Below are positions 6,503 to 6,532 of a stretch of DNA of 6,532 nt, piece after piece. The notes under the pieces were generated by a model. That model saw only the letters and a program-made list of their open reading frames with translations. It did not search any database and was not told the origin of the DNA. Made by a program: the position numbers and the translations under genes. Origin of the DNA: Desulfobacteraceae bacterium (lineage in GTDB: Bacteria; Desulfobacterota; DSM-4660; Desulfatiglandales; Desulfatiglandaceae). Location of the stretch: the NCBI GenBank assembly GCA_030597505.1, contig JAUVRS010000157.1, forward strand, positions 1 to 6,532. The letters are read 5' to 3'. Within the stretch, counting starts at the first letter, position 1, and every line of letters starts with the position of its first letter.

Positions 6503-6532
6503 AATTTTTTTGGTAAATAATTAGCTCGCACA

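Overview
The window looks like an ordinary chromosomal housekeeping segment from a Gram-negative bacterium. The best guess is a member of the Desulfobacterota (former Deltaproteobacteria). Base composition is intermediate and even throughout. The supporting signs are a murein-recycling ligase of the Mpl family, which implies meso-diaminopimelate peptidoglycan, a single long RelA/SpoT protein with both catalytic halves intact, and a proS-relA gene pair. The taxonomic placement is inference from gene content and protein style; no rRNA gene is present.

Layout: (1) 1-1486, + strand: the 3' part of proS (prolyl-tRNA synthetase), cut by the left window edge with roughly the first 80 residues missing. 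(2) 1470-3611, + strand: a complete bifunctional (p)ppGpp synthetase/hydrolase gene that overlaps proS by 17 bases, so the two are very probably co-transcribed. (3) 3624-3818, - strand: rpmB (ribosomal protein L28, four-cysteine form), convergent with relA after a 12-base gap, with its own good Shine-Dalgarno and a well-formed sigma70 promoter at 3855-3883. (4) 3819-4026: a 208-base divergent intergenic region shared by rpmB and mpl. (5) 4027-5481, + strand: mpl (UDP-MurNAc:tripeptide ligase). (6) 5482-5625: a short AT-rich spacer with a candidate terminator and a weak promoter candidate. (7) 5626-6336, + strand: a two-domain GAF-ANTAR protein, a likely signal-responsive RNA-binding antiterminator. 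(8) 6337-6532: a 196-base AT-rich intergenic stretch with a weak terminator candidate, an 8-bp inverted repeat, and a convincing sigma70 promoter (TTGACG, 17 bp, TAAGAT) firing rightward into a gene beyond the window.

How the genes relate: proS supplies Pro-tRNA, and the adjacent RelA/SpoT protein makes or destroys the alarmone that answers uncharged tRNA, so the pair joins aminoacylation to the stringent response. rpmB belongs to the ribosome itself. mpl recycles cell-wall tripeptide into UDP-MurNAc-tripeptide. The GAF-ANTAR protein is the only true regulator in the window besides Rel, and its RNA target is not visible here. I found no mobile element, CRISPR array, RNA gene or obviously new multi-gene system. 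The item most worth following is the GAF-ANTAR regulator together with the promoter and leader immediately downstream of it.
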